Source: Fructobacillus sp. CRL 2054
Lineage (GTDB): Bacteria; Bacillota; Bacilli; Lactobacillales; Lactobacillaceae
DNA: 64,000 bases
NCBI RefSeq assembly: GCF_028764065.1
Contig: NZ_JACOFN010000005.1
Span: forward strand, 1-64,000
Direction: 5' to 3'
Shown: positions 1 to 7,082 of the stretch, one piece after another
How the letters are laid out: each line of letters opens with the position of its first letter
Numbering within the stretch: position 1 is the stretch's first letter
Position numbers and translations under genes: made by a program
Notes under the pieces: model-generated
What the model was told of the DNA's origin: nothing
What the model saw: the letters and a program-made list of their open reading frames with translations, nothing else
Databases searched by the model: none

Positions 1-117
1 TGTCGTGTCGATGGCAAAGAGGAACCACCTGTTCCCATCTCGAACACAGAAGTTAAGCTCTTTAGCGCCAAAAGTAGTTGCCGGAACGCTGGCTGCGAGG
101 ATAGGACGATGCGATGC
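1..117 (+). rRNA. rrf: 5S ribosomal RNA
   Basis: The first bases match the conserved 5S core, including the CCTGTTCCCAT and CGAACACAGAAGTTAAGC blocks around positions 29-57 and GCGCCAAAAGTAGTTG around 65-80. The 5' end lies at or very near the window edge, so a few bases could be missing. It is the last gene of an rRNA operon whose 16S and 23S genes would lie upstream, and it is followed closely by tRNA genes, as is common in Lactobacillales. The 3' end is approximate. Confidence 0.9.
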
Positions 118-146
118 CTGTACATATAAAAATGAAAAAGAGTTTT

Positions 147-237
147 GGAGAGGTGTCCGAGTCAGGCTTAAGGAGCACGGTTGGAAACCGTGTAAGCGGT
201 TGACGCCGCTTCGAGGGTTCGAATCCCTTCTTCTCCA
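147..237 (+). tRNA. tRNA-Ser (GGA)
   Basis: Cloverleaf with 7-bp acceptor stem GGAGAGG/CTTCTCC, anticodon stem CACGG/CCGTG around loop TTGGAAA (anticodon GGA), a long variable arm typical of tRNA-Ser, and a T arm GAGGG-TTCGAAT. It reads UCC/UCU codons. CCA is not encoded. It is the first tRNA after the 5S gene. Confidence 0.95.
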
Positions 238-244
238 TTCTTTC

Positions 245-317
245 GGACGATTAGCTCAGCTGGGAGAGCACCTGCCTTACAAGCAGGGGGTCACAGGTTC
301 GATCCCTGTATCGTCCA
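245..317 (+). tRNA. tRNA-Val (TAC)
   Basis: Acceptor GGACGAT/ATCGTCC, D arm TTAGCTCAGCTGGGAGAGC, anticodon stem CCTGC/GCAGG with loop CTTACAA (anticodon TAC), and T arm ACAGG-TTCGATC-CCTGT. It reads GUN valine codons. It lies 7 bases after tRNA-Ser in the same rRNA/tRNA transcript. Confidence 0.95.
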
Positions 318-341
318 TTTAAAATCTCTTTTTTTATTTTT

Positions 342-390
342 ACAGCGTGCACAGTAGTGTTTGATAGGGTGCAAGTCCCTAGCATGTTGT
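342..390 (+). pseudogene. decayed tRNA-like hairpin between tRNA-Val and tRNA-Trp
   Basis: The 107-base gap between tRNA-Val and tRNA-Trp holds a 9-bp helix, ACAGCGTGC (342-350) pairing with GCATGTTGT (382-390) with two GU pairs. It encloses a T-arm-like hairpin AGGG-TGCAAGT-CCCT (366-380) whose 7-base loop keeps T54, C56, A57 and A58 of a T loop. Only 15 bases lie between acceptor and T arm, so the D and anticodon arms are missing. I read it as a tRNA gene that lost its middle. A processing hairpin of the tRNA transcript is the alternative. Confidence 0.4.
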
Positions 391-424
391 TCAGTTATCA
401 GACTGATTTTATTATACTAATCTT

Positions 425-495
425 AGGGATATAGTTTAATGGTAGAATAGCGGTCTCCAAAACCGTTGATGGGGGTTCGATTCCCTCTATCCCTG
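425..495 (+). tRNA. tRNA-Trp (CCA)
   Basis: Acceptor AGGGATA/TATCCCT, D arm beginning TAGTTTAATGG, anticodon stem with loop CTCCAAA (anticodon CCA), T arm GGGGG-TTCGATT. Discriminator G495. It reads UGG. Confidence 0.95.
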
Positions 496-499
496 CCAT

Positions 500-573
500 G
501 GCGGTAGTGGTGAAGTGGTTAACACACTGGTTTGTGGATCCAGCATGCGAGGGTTCGATCCCCTTCTACCGCC
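500..573 (+). tRNA. tRNA-His (GTG)
   Basis: Acceptor GCGGTAG/CTACCGC with an extra 5' G at 500 facing C573, the G-1 identity feature of tRNA-His. The anticodon is GTG, in the loop context TTTGTGGAT. T arm GAGGG-TTCGATC-CCCTT. It starts five bases after tRNA-Trp. Confidence 0.95.
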
Positions 574-599
574 CTAATAAAGTATTTATACTTTATATT

Positions 600-683
600 G
601 CCCTTGTGGCGGAATTGGCAGACGCGCTGGACTCAAAATCCAGTGGTGGCAACACCGTGTGGGTTCGACTCCCACCGAGGGCA
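600..683 (+). tRNA. tRNA-Leu (CAA)
   Basis: Acceptor GCCCTTG/CGAGGGC, anticodon stem CTGGA/TCCAG with loop CTCAAAA (anticodon CAA), a long class II variable arm, T arm GTGGG-TTCGACT-CCCAC, discriminator A683. It reads UUG. It is the last tRNA of the array, just before a terminator. Confidence 0.95.
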
Positions 684-691
684 TACATACA

Positions 692-717
692 ACCTGGACT
701 TTTGTCCAGGTTTTTTT
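692..717 (+). terminator. intrinsic terminator of the rRNA/tRNA array
   Basis: Stem ACCTGGAC / GTCCAGGT with loop TTTT followed by a T run. It starts nine bases after tRNA-Leu and ends the stable RNA transcript before rsmG. Confidence 0.85.
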
Positions 718-815
718 GTATATAAAAGGTCTTTAGAACCTTGATTATCAGGGCTTTTTTAGGTATTCTTAATATTAGTAAACTAGGGACAATTGGCCTG
801 GTTTGGAGGAAGATT

Positions 816-1532
816 TTGGACCAAGAAACATTCAAAAAAATGCTGGAAGAAGCTGGTTTAAGCCTTTCAGATAAGCAAATGGAACAGTTCGAGACCTACT
901 TCAACGAACTCGTTTTGGCCAACCAGTCTTTCAACCTGACGGCCATCACGGAGAAAAAGGAAGTTTATTTAAAGCACTTCTATGATTCGTTGACTTTGGC
1001 CTTAGAAATTCCAAAGCTAAAGGTAGGGGAACCAACTTTAATTGATGTTGGTTCTGGAGCAGGATTTCCCGCTTTGCCTTTAAAGATTGCCTTGCCTAAC
1101 CTTCAAGTAACGATGGTTGACTCGTTGAATAAGCGCGTAAACTTCTTGAAGGAAATGGTCACGAAGCTTGATTTGACAGGCGTAACCGTGATTCACGGCC
1201 GTGCCGAAGATTTAGGTAAAGATTTAAACTTACGTGAATCCTTTGATTATGCAACGGCTCGCGCCGTTGCTCGAACTCAGGTATTGGCTGAATATACTTT
1301 GCCATTTGTAAAAATTGGTGGGGAATTCCTTGTGATGAAGGGTTCTGCTGGTAAAGAGGAAATGTCGGCTGGTAAGAAGGCTTTGGCGACTTTGGGCGGA
1401 AAGTTAGTTTCTGAAAAAGCCTTTGAATTGCCAAATGGTGATCCACGTGTGATTCAAGTGGTCGAAAAAGTGTCTAAGACGCCTAAGAAGTATCCTCGGC
1501 AGGCTGGAACACCAACGAAGAAACCTCTCTAA
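816..1532 (+). CDS. rsmG: 16S rRNA (guanine-527-N7)-methyltransferase RsmG
   Basis: Class I SAM-dependent methyltransferase (GidB family) that methylates N7 of G527 in 16S rRNA. The SAM-binding motif DVGSGAGFP is at residues 77-85 and the family motif HFYDSL at 54-59. I place the start at TTG 816 because GGAGGA lies at 805-810 with a 5-base gap, giving 238 aa, the usual family length. The in-frame ATG at 741 would add 25 residues that do not fit the family and has no ribosome binding site. The gene precedes parA-parB, a classic near-origin arrangement in Firmicutes. Confidence 0.95.
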   Translation: MDQETFKKMLEEAGLSLSDKQMEQFETYFNELVLANQSFNLTAITEKKEVYLKHFYDSLTLALEIPKLKVGEPTLIDVGSGAGFPALPLKIALPNLQVTMVDSLNKRVNFLKEMVTKLDLTGVTVIHGRAEDLGKDLNLRESFDYATARAVARTQVLAEYTLPFVKIGGEFLVMKGSAGKEEMSAGKKALATLGGKLVSEKAFELPNGDPRVIQVVEKVSKTPKKYPRQAGTPTKKPL

Positions 1533-1559
1533 GATTTTTTGTAGTAAAGGAGCCTTATT

Positions 1560-2324
1560 GTGGCGAAAATCATTGCATTAGCAAATCAAAAGGGTGGTGT
1601 CGGTAAGACGACAACCAGTATTAACCTTTCGGCAGCTTTAGCAAAGGCTGGTAAGAAGGTTCTTTTGGTGGACGCTGATCCACAGGGGAACGCTTCATCG
1701 GGTGTCGGAGTTGATAAATCTGAATTGGAACATGATATTTACGATGTTTTGGTGAACGATTTTCCTGTTCAAGATGCCATTATGGCTTCTTCGTCAGAAG
1801 GCTTAGACATTATTCCAACAACAATTCAGCTTTCAGAAGCCGAAGTCCAGTTGGTCGATATGGAAGAACGGGAGTACCGTTTGTCAAAGGCGCTTTCTAA
1901 GGTTCAAGGAAATTACGATTACGTTATCATTGATAACCCACCTTCCTTGGGACTGTTAACGATTAATTCCTTTACCGCTGCCGATGCTGTTTTGATTCCA
2001 GTGCAGACTGAGTTCTACGCTTTGGAAGGATTAGGACAGTTGATTAACACAATCGAATTGGTTCGTCAGGGATTGAATCCTGATCTTGAAATGGCCGGTA
2101 TCTTATTAACAATGTATGACGGCCGTACCAATTTGGGTAAGCAAGTATCCGAACAGGTTCGTTCTTACTTTGAAGACCGTGTTTACGATACAGTTATTCC
2201 GCGTTCTGTTCGATTGTCTGAAGCGCCATCATATGGTCAAGCCATCATCGACTTTGATCCAAAATCAACGGGTGCTAAATTGTACACGGAGTTTGCCAAG
2301 GAGGTCATTGCGCAGTATGGCTAA
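1560..2324 (+). CDS. parA: ParA/Soj chromosome partitioning ATPase
   Basis: Deviant Walker ATPase, 254 aa, that acts with ParB on chromosome segregation and, in relatives, on replication initiation. The deviant P-loop KGGVGKTT is at residues 11-18, followed by the LLVDADPQGN switch motif near residue 35 and the DYVIIDNPPSLG motif near 120. The start is GTG 1560 with AAAGGAG at 1546-1552. The gene overlaps parB by eight bases, so the two are translationally coupled. Confidence 0.97.
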   Translation: MAKIIALANQKGGVGKTTTSINLSAALAKAGKKVLLVDADPQGNASSGVGVDKSELEHDIYDVLVNDFPVQDAIMASSSEGLDIIPTTIQLSEAEVQLVDMEEREYRLSKALSKVQGNYDYVIIDNPPSLGLLTINSFTAADAVLIPVQTEFYALEGLGQLINTIELVRQGLNPDLEMAGILLTMYDGRTNLGKQVSEQVRSYFEDRVYDTVIPRSVRLSEAPSYGQAIIDFDPKSTGAKLYTEFAKEVIAQYG

Positions 2325-3219
2325 GCAAAAATCTGGCTTGGGAAAGAACATGGATTCACTTTTTGGGTCGAATGGGATTTCCAAACAAGCATTAGAACAT
2401 TCAAAAACAATTACGCGAACAGTTGAAGCCGGTGAAAAAGTCATTGACTTGCCATTGGCTAAGATTGAAGCCAACCCATTCCAACCACGCCTTCATTTTG
2501 ATGAAGCGTCAATCAAGGAATTAGCCCAGTCAATTCAGGAAAATGGTTTGCTAACGCCAATCATCGTTCGTAAGGCCGGTGCTAAGTATGAAATCATCGC
2601 CGGAGAACGTCGGTTCCGCGCAAGCAAGACTTTGTCAAAGAAGACGATTTCGGCCATTGTTCGTGAGAGCAATGACGAAACGATGGCAACCTTAGCCTTG
2701 ATTGAAAACTTGCAGCGTGATGACTTGGATCCAATCGAAGAGGCCCGTGCATACGCCAACTTGATGGCACAGCTTGATTTGACTCAGTCGAAGCTAGCTA
2801 GCCGTGTTGGGAAAGAGCGTGCAACGGTGGCGAACGCTTTGCGTCTCTTGAAGTTACCAGATAACGTTCAGGAACTCGTTCAGCAGGGGCAGTTGTCCAT
2901 GGGACAGGCTCGCGCATTACTTGGCCTTGAAAAAGAGTCACAGATGAATGCGGTTGTTTCAGCTATCTTGAAGGATGGCTTGAACGTTCGTCAGGTCGAA
3001 TCCCTGGTTAAGCGGGTCAACGCAGGTGACAAGCCTAAGAAGGAAGAAAAGAAGCCATCACCATTTGTCGAAGACTTGGCCCAACGCTTAGAGGATAAGT
3101 TCGGGACAAAGGTGAAGGTGAACGCCGGTAAAAAGGGTTCTGGAAAGATTGAAATTAACTACGTTTCCAACCGCGATTTGGAACGTATTCTAGAAATTTT
3201 AGCCATTGAGGTGGATTAA
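2317..3219 (+). CDS. parB: ParB/Spo0J chromosome partitioning protein
   Basis: CTP-dependent DNA clamp that loads at parS sites, 300 aa. The N-terminal ParB/Srx domain carries GERRFRAS at residues 97-104, the nucleotide-binding arginine patch. The ENLQRDDLDPIEEA segment at 130-143 and an HTH near 154-177 (LTQSKLASRVGKERATVANA) follow, and a C-terminal dimerisation domain ends the protein. The start ATG 2317 lies inside the end of parA with AAGGAGG at 2298-2304. An upstream in-frame start would only read through parA in another frame. I found no parS-like 16-mer in the window. Confidence 0.96.
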   Translation: MAKQKSGLGKNMDSLFGSNGISKQALEHSKTITRTVEAGEKVIDLPLAKIEANPFQPRLHFDEASIKELAQSIQENGLLTPIIVRKAGAKYEIIAGERRFRASKTLSKKTISAIVRESNDETMATLALIENLQRDDLDPIEEARAYANLMAQLDLTQSKLASRVGKERATVANALRLLKLPDNVQELVQQGQLSMGQARALLGLEKESQMNAVVSAILKDGLNVRQVESLVKRVNAGDKPKKEEKKPSPFVEDLAQRLEDKFGTKVKVNAGKKGSGKIEINYVSNRDLERILEILAIEVD

Positions 3220-3221
3220 TC

Positions 3222-3431
3222 ATGGTTGATCAAAAAGATTACGGTCTAGGTGATTTGGTTGAAATGAAAAAGCCACATGCTTGTGGTACTAATGCCTGGA
3301 TTATTAACCGAATGGGGGCTGACATTAAGTTGACCTGCTCAGCTTGTGAGCGGACAATTATGTTGACCCGATTTAACTTCGATAAGCGCCTGAAAAAGGT
3401 CTTAAAGAAGGCAGATGACAAAGAAGATTAG
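3222..3431 (+). CDS. DUF951 family protein (YyzM-like)
   Basis: A 69-aa protein starting two bases after parB stops. It fits the DUF951 family: an N-terminal DLVEMKKPHACGTNAW motif and a later CSAC pair, giving cysteines at about 21, 39 and 42 in a zinc-ribbon-like spacing. The family is found between parB and ychF in many Firmicutes, exactly as here. Its biochemical function is unknown; nucleic acid binding is only a guess from the cysteine/basic pattern. It is probably cotranscribed with parAB and ychF. Confidence 0.9.
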   Translation: MVDQKDYGLGDLVEMKKPHACGTNAWIINRMGADIKLTCSACERTIMLTRFNFDKRLKKVLKKADDKED

Positions 3432-3452
3432 TCAAAGGAAAGGACTGATAAC

Positions 3453-4553
3453 ATGGCTTTAACAGCTGGTATCGTTGGTTTACCTAACGTCGGAAAATCA
3501 ACACTTTTTAACGCAATTACGAAGGCCGGGGCCGAAATGGCCAACTACCCCTTCGCAACGATTGAACCAAACGTGGGAATCGTTGAAGTGCCTGACAAGC
3601 GTTTGGCACGTATTCAAGAATTAATTCCAGCCGATAAGGTTGTGCCTACGACTTTTGAATTCACTGACATTGCTGGAATTGTGAAGGGTGCATCAAAGGG
3701 TGAAGGCCTTGGAAACAAGTTCTTGGAAAACATCCGTCAAGTAAACGCCATTGTGCACGTTGTTCGTGCCTTTGACGACGATGAAATCATTCACGTTAAC
3801 GGTAAGGTTGACCCATTGGATGATATCGCAACCATCAACACTGAATTGGTTTTGGCTGATTTGGAAGCCGTTGAAAAGCGCTATGCCAAAGTCGCCCGTG
3901 CGGCTAAGGGTTCTGACAAGACTGCTAAGGCCGAAGCTGCGGTTCTTGAAAAGATTAAGCCAGTCCTTGAAGAAGGTAAGGCCGTTCGTTCAATTGACTT
4001 CTCAGAAGAGGAGCAAGCTGTTGTGAAGGGATTGTTCTTGTTGACATCAAAGCCAACGCTTTATGTTGCAAACATCGCCGAAGATGACATGGGCGACCCT
4101 GAAAACTCTCCTTACTACAAGCAGATTAAGGAATTCGCGGACAGCGAACACGCCGAAGTGATTGCTTTGTCAGCTGAAGCCGAAGAAGAAATCGCCCAGT
4201 TGGATGACGACGAAAAGGCGGACTTCTTGGAATTGGCAGGTGTTGAAGAACCAGGTTTGGATAAGTTGATTCGTTCAGCATACCACTTGCTTGATTTGCG
4301 CACTTTCTTCACTGCTGGTGAAAAGGAAACGCGTGCTTGGACATTTAAGGCTGGCTACAAGGCACCTCAAGCAGCCGGTGTTATTCACTCCGACTTTGAA
4401 CGTGGTTTCATCCGTGCTGAAACTTTCTCATTCGATGATTTGGATAAGTACGGTTCAGAAAAGGCTGTTAAGGAAGCTGGCCGTTTGCGTTCTGAAGGTA
4501 AGGAATACGTTGTCCAAGATGGTGACATCATGGAATTCCTATTCAACGTTTAA
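3453..4553 (+). CDS. ychF: redox-regulated ATPase YchF
   Basis: Obg-related P-loop protein of 366 aa, the usual YchF length. It has G1 GLPNVGKST at residues 8-16 and G3 DIAGIVKGAS. In place of the NKxD G4 motif it has NIAE (in LYVANIAEDD), the change known to make YchF prefer ATP. A C-terminal TGS domain covers roughly residues 280-365. The family binds ribosomes and affects oxidative stress responses. AAAGGAAAGG upstream gives a good ribosome binding site. It follows the DUF951 gene by 21 bases. Confidence 0.96.
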   Translation: MALTAGIVGLPNVGKSTLFNAITKAGAEMANYPFATIEPNVGIVEVPDKRLARIQELIPADKVVPTTFEFTDIAGIVKGASKGEGLGNKFLENIRQVNAIVHVVRAFDDDEIIHVNGKVDPLDDIATINTELVLADLEAVEKRYAKVARAAKGSDKTAKAEAAVLEKIKPVLEEGKAVRSIDFSEEEQAVVKGLFLLTSKPTLYVANIAEDDMGDPENSPYYKQIKEFADSEHAEVIALSAEAEEEIAQLDDDEKADFLELAGVEEPGLDKLIRSAYHLLDLRTFFTAGEKETRAWTFKAGYKAPQAAGVIHSDFERGFIRAETFSFDDLDKYGSEKAVKEAGRLRSEGKEYVVQDGDIMEFLFNV

Positions 4554-4574
4554 TATTTAGAAAAAGGTGAGACG

Positions 4575-5300
4575 ATGACAGAAGTCGAACATAAATTAAC
4601 AAAGAAGAACCAGGATTTCCTTTTCCACTTGGAAAAGGGCTTGGCTGATAGCGATAAGATTAGCGAAGAAAAGAAGGAAGAAATCCTGGGCGAAGTTGAA
4701 CAACAGTTGGCCGAAGGTCAAAAACTTGGACACACTGCTGCGCAACTCTTTGGGACACCAGCAGAAACTTTGAATCGTTACTTGAACCCCGTTGCCTTGG
4801 CAAAGGGTTTCCATGATTACTCATTTGGATTTTTAGCCGGAGATACAGCCCTTGTGTTGATTATGTTCTTGACTGGTTTCTTCACGGTAACCATGGGATT
4901 CTCAGGGTCTAAGTCAGGTTCTGAAGGTATTGGTGTTTCATCAATCATTTTGCTCTCTCTTTGGGGTGGCGCTATTTATACGATGGCGATGCAACGCTTT
5001 ATTCCAAATCCTAATGAAGACCAAAGTAAGAAAAAGATTCCTAGTTGGTTAATGTTGATTATTGTTGCATTACTTTGGATTGGTGGCTTTACAGCCTTCC
5101 TTTACTTGCCAGCAGCATTAAACCCAGTCTTGCCTGTATGGGGTAACGGTTTGATGTTCTTCATCGCTTGGGCACTATACTTCGTTAACCGTCGTTACGC
5201 CGGATTGAAGCGTGGTGGTGTCTTAGCTATTTCAAAGCTTGCACAACAGGAACGTTTGCGACAGGAAAATGAGAAGCAAGAGAATCAGAAGCGAGGCTAA
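4575..5300 (+). CDS. DUF1129 family membrane protein
   Basis: A 241-aa protein with a charged cytoplasmic N-terminus (about 80 residues with an EEILGEVEQQLAEGQ helix) followed by four hydrophobic segments at about 85-108, 116-138, 153-178 and 184-204, and a basic/glutamine-rich tail. This layout matches the DUF1129 family of lactic acid bacteria, of unknown function. It stops two bases before the response regulator gene, so it is likely read together with the two-component system and could be linked to envelope signalling; that link is inference. Confidence 0.85.
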   Translation: MTEVEHKLTKKNQDFLFHLEKGLADSDKISEEKKEEILGEVEQQLAEGQKLGHTAAQLFGTPAETLNRYLNPVALAKGFHDYSFGFLAGDTALVLIMFLTGFFTVTMGFSGSKSGSEGIGVSSIILLSLWGGAIYTMAMQRFIPNPNEDQSKKKIPSWLMLIIVALLWIGGFTAFLYLPAALNPVLPVWGNGLMFFIAWALYFVNRRYAGLKRGGVLAISKLAQQERLRQENEKQENQKRG

Positions 5301-5302
5301 TC

Positions 5303-5992
5303 ATGAAGATTTTAGTTGTTGATGACGATCAAGAGATCGCTGAATTACTCGAAATTTATCTGAAGAATGAAGGCTACGAAGCCATTATCGCTAAAGACGG
5401 TAAGGAAGCTTTGTCAAAGTTCAATACGAACCCTGATATTGCTTTGATGGTCTTGGATATCATGATGCCAAACATGACAGGATTTGACGTGTTGAAGGAA
5501 GTTCGTAAGGATACCCACATGCCAATTTTGATGTTGTCTGCTAAGTCATCTGATATGGACAAGATTCAAGGCTTGATTTCTGGTGCCGATGATTACGTAA
5601 CGAAGCCTTTTAACCCATTGGAAGTAATGGCTCGTATCCGTTCTTTGATTCGCCGTTCTCAAAACGTCGTTCAAGAACAAAAGCCTGACGTTTTGAACGT
5701 TGCTTCATTGGTAATTAATAAGGATTCTCATGATGTTAAAACTGCGTCTGGTGAATTGGTTAACCTAACAGCCCTTGAATTCGGTATTCTTTACCTTTTG
5801 GCGTCACACCCAAACCGTGTTTTCTCTGCTGACGATATCTTTGAACGTGTTTGGCAGCAAGAGTCCGTTGTTTCAGCTAAGACGGTTATGGTCCATGTCT
5901 CACACCTTCGTGATAAGCTTGAAGAAGCTACGAATGGTGATCAGGTAATCCAAACCGTTTGGGGTGTTGGGTATAAAATTGAAGTGAACTAA
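5303..5992 (+). CDS. OmpR/PhoB-family response regulator (VanR-like)
   Basis: DNA-binding response regulator of 229 aa. The receiver domain has D8/D9, the phospho-acceptor D52 in VLDIMMP, S79 and K101 in TKPF. The C-terminal winged helix (about 130-228) contains LTALEFGILYLL and the VMVHVSHLRDKLEE recognition region. It lies one base before the histidine kinase. The overall sequence resembles the VanR/YycF side of the family. Its targets are unknown, but the carboxypeptidase encoded downstream in the same operon suggests cell-wall control. Confidence 0.93.
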   Translation: MKILVVDDDQEIAELLEIYLKNEGYEAIIAKDGKEALSKFNTNPDIALMVLDIMMPNMTGFDVLKEVRKDTHMPILMLSAKSSDMDKIQGLISGADDYVTKPFNPLEVMARIRSLIRRSQNVVQEQKPDVLNVASLVINKDSHDVKTASGELVNLTALEFGILYLLASHPNRVFSADDIFERVWQQESVVSAKTVMVHVSHLRDKLEEATNGDQVIQTVWGVGYKIEVN

Positions 5993-5993
5993 T

Positions 5994-7082
5994 ATGGTCA
6001 AAAAAGCAAAAATTATCTGCCAATCCATTATTAAAATGATTTTCGGAATTGGTTTTATCCTAGCTGCGGGTTGGGTGCTTTTCTTTGACATCTTAAAAGA
6101 AAGGCCCAGCTGGTCATCATGGACTAGTTGGCCTTCTTTTTGCCTTTTCACGGGTCTTTTAACTTTACTGCTCTTGGTATTTGTTATCCGACAGGCAGTT
6201 AAAGAAAGTCGTTTGACACGATTAATGGTGGAGCTACAATCAGCCATTGAGCAAGAAGAAAGCGTCGACTTACCAGGTAAGTTGAAGGGGCCAATTGACC
6301 GACAGATTAAGGAATTGTTCGAATTAACCCAGTCACAGTTTGAAGCAGAACACCAGGAACAGCTCCAAATGGCTGCTTCTAAGGAAGAGATGATGACGAA
6401 CATCTCCCATGATTTGCGAACGCCTTTGACAGCTATCATTGGGTATTTAGGATTGGTTGTGACGCCTACTACGGCAATGCGTCCTGAAGATGAAAAGAAG
6501 TACCTTGAAACGGCCTACCATAAGGCCAACCAGATGAAAGTCTTGGTTGAGGATCTCTTTGAGTTTGCCAAGTTACAGTCATCGCAGATTACATTGAATG
6601 TATCCGACTTTTCACTGGGCGATCTTTTTGACCAAGTATTGGCGAATTATGCGGTTGAGGCGGAGAAAAAGGGCATTCGTTTGACCACCCAGTTAGCACC
6701 AGAGCTCATTGTAATGGCTGGTGATTCAGAAAAACTTGCCCGTGTGTTGATTAATTTGGTCGAAAACGCCTTGAAGTATGGACAGGGTGCCTCCTTTATT
6801 AAGTTAACGGCACAGGAAAAACCGGGTGATCAGGTTGAGATTCGTGTTGTTAACAATGGACCTGCTATTCCTGAAAATTCTCTCAACCAGCTCTTTAACC
6901 GTTTTTACCGGGTTGAGTCCTCTCGTAATACAAAAACGGGTGGAACAGGGCTTGGCTTATCCATTGTGAAGGGTGTTATTGATAAGCACCATGGGCAAGT
7001 TCATGCTGAATCGACTGAAGATTTAACGGCCTTTATTATTACTTTGCCAAAGCAACAAGAAAAAGAAGAAGTGAATGTTTAA
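5994..7082 (+). CDS. sensor histidine kinase (VanS-like, short sensor loop)
   Basis: A 362-aa HisKA/HATPase kinase. Two membrane segments (about 10-31 and 49-68) are joined by only about 17 extracytoplasmic residues, typical of kinases that sense within or at the membrane. The H box NISHDLRTPLTAII places the phosphorylated histidine at 139. The N box NLVENALKYG and G2 box GGTGLGLSIVKG follow. It is the partner of the adjacent response regulator and overlaps the downstream carboxypeptidase gene by eight bases. Confidence 0.93.
   Translation: MVKKAKIICQSIIKMIFGIGFILAAGWVLFFDILKERPSWSSWTSWPSFCLFTGLLTLLLLVFVIRQAVKESRLTRLMVELQSAIEQEESVDLPGKLKGPIDRQIKELFELTQSQFEAEHQEQLQMAASKEEMMTNISHDLRTPLTAIIGYLGLVVTPTTAMRPEDEKKYLETAYHKANQMKVLVEDLFEFAKLQSSQITLNVSDFSLGDLFDQVLANYAVEAEKKGIRLTTQLAPELIVMAGDSEKLARVLINLVENALKYGQGASFIKLTAQEKPGDQVEIRVVNNGPAIPENSLNQLFNRFYRVESSRNTKTGGTGLGLSIVKGVIDKHHGQVHAESTEDLTAFIITLPKQQEKEEVNV

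Noticed and set aside
741-815. Upstream extension of RsmG from ATG 741
   Set aside because: It has no ribosome binding site and the added residues do not resemble RsmG; TTG 816 has GGAGGA at ideal spacing.
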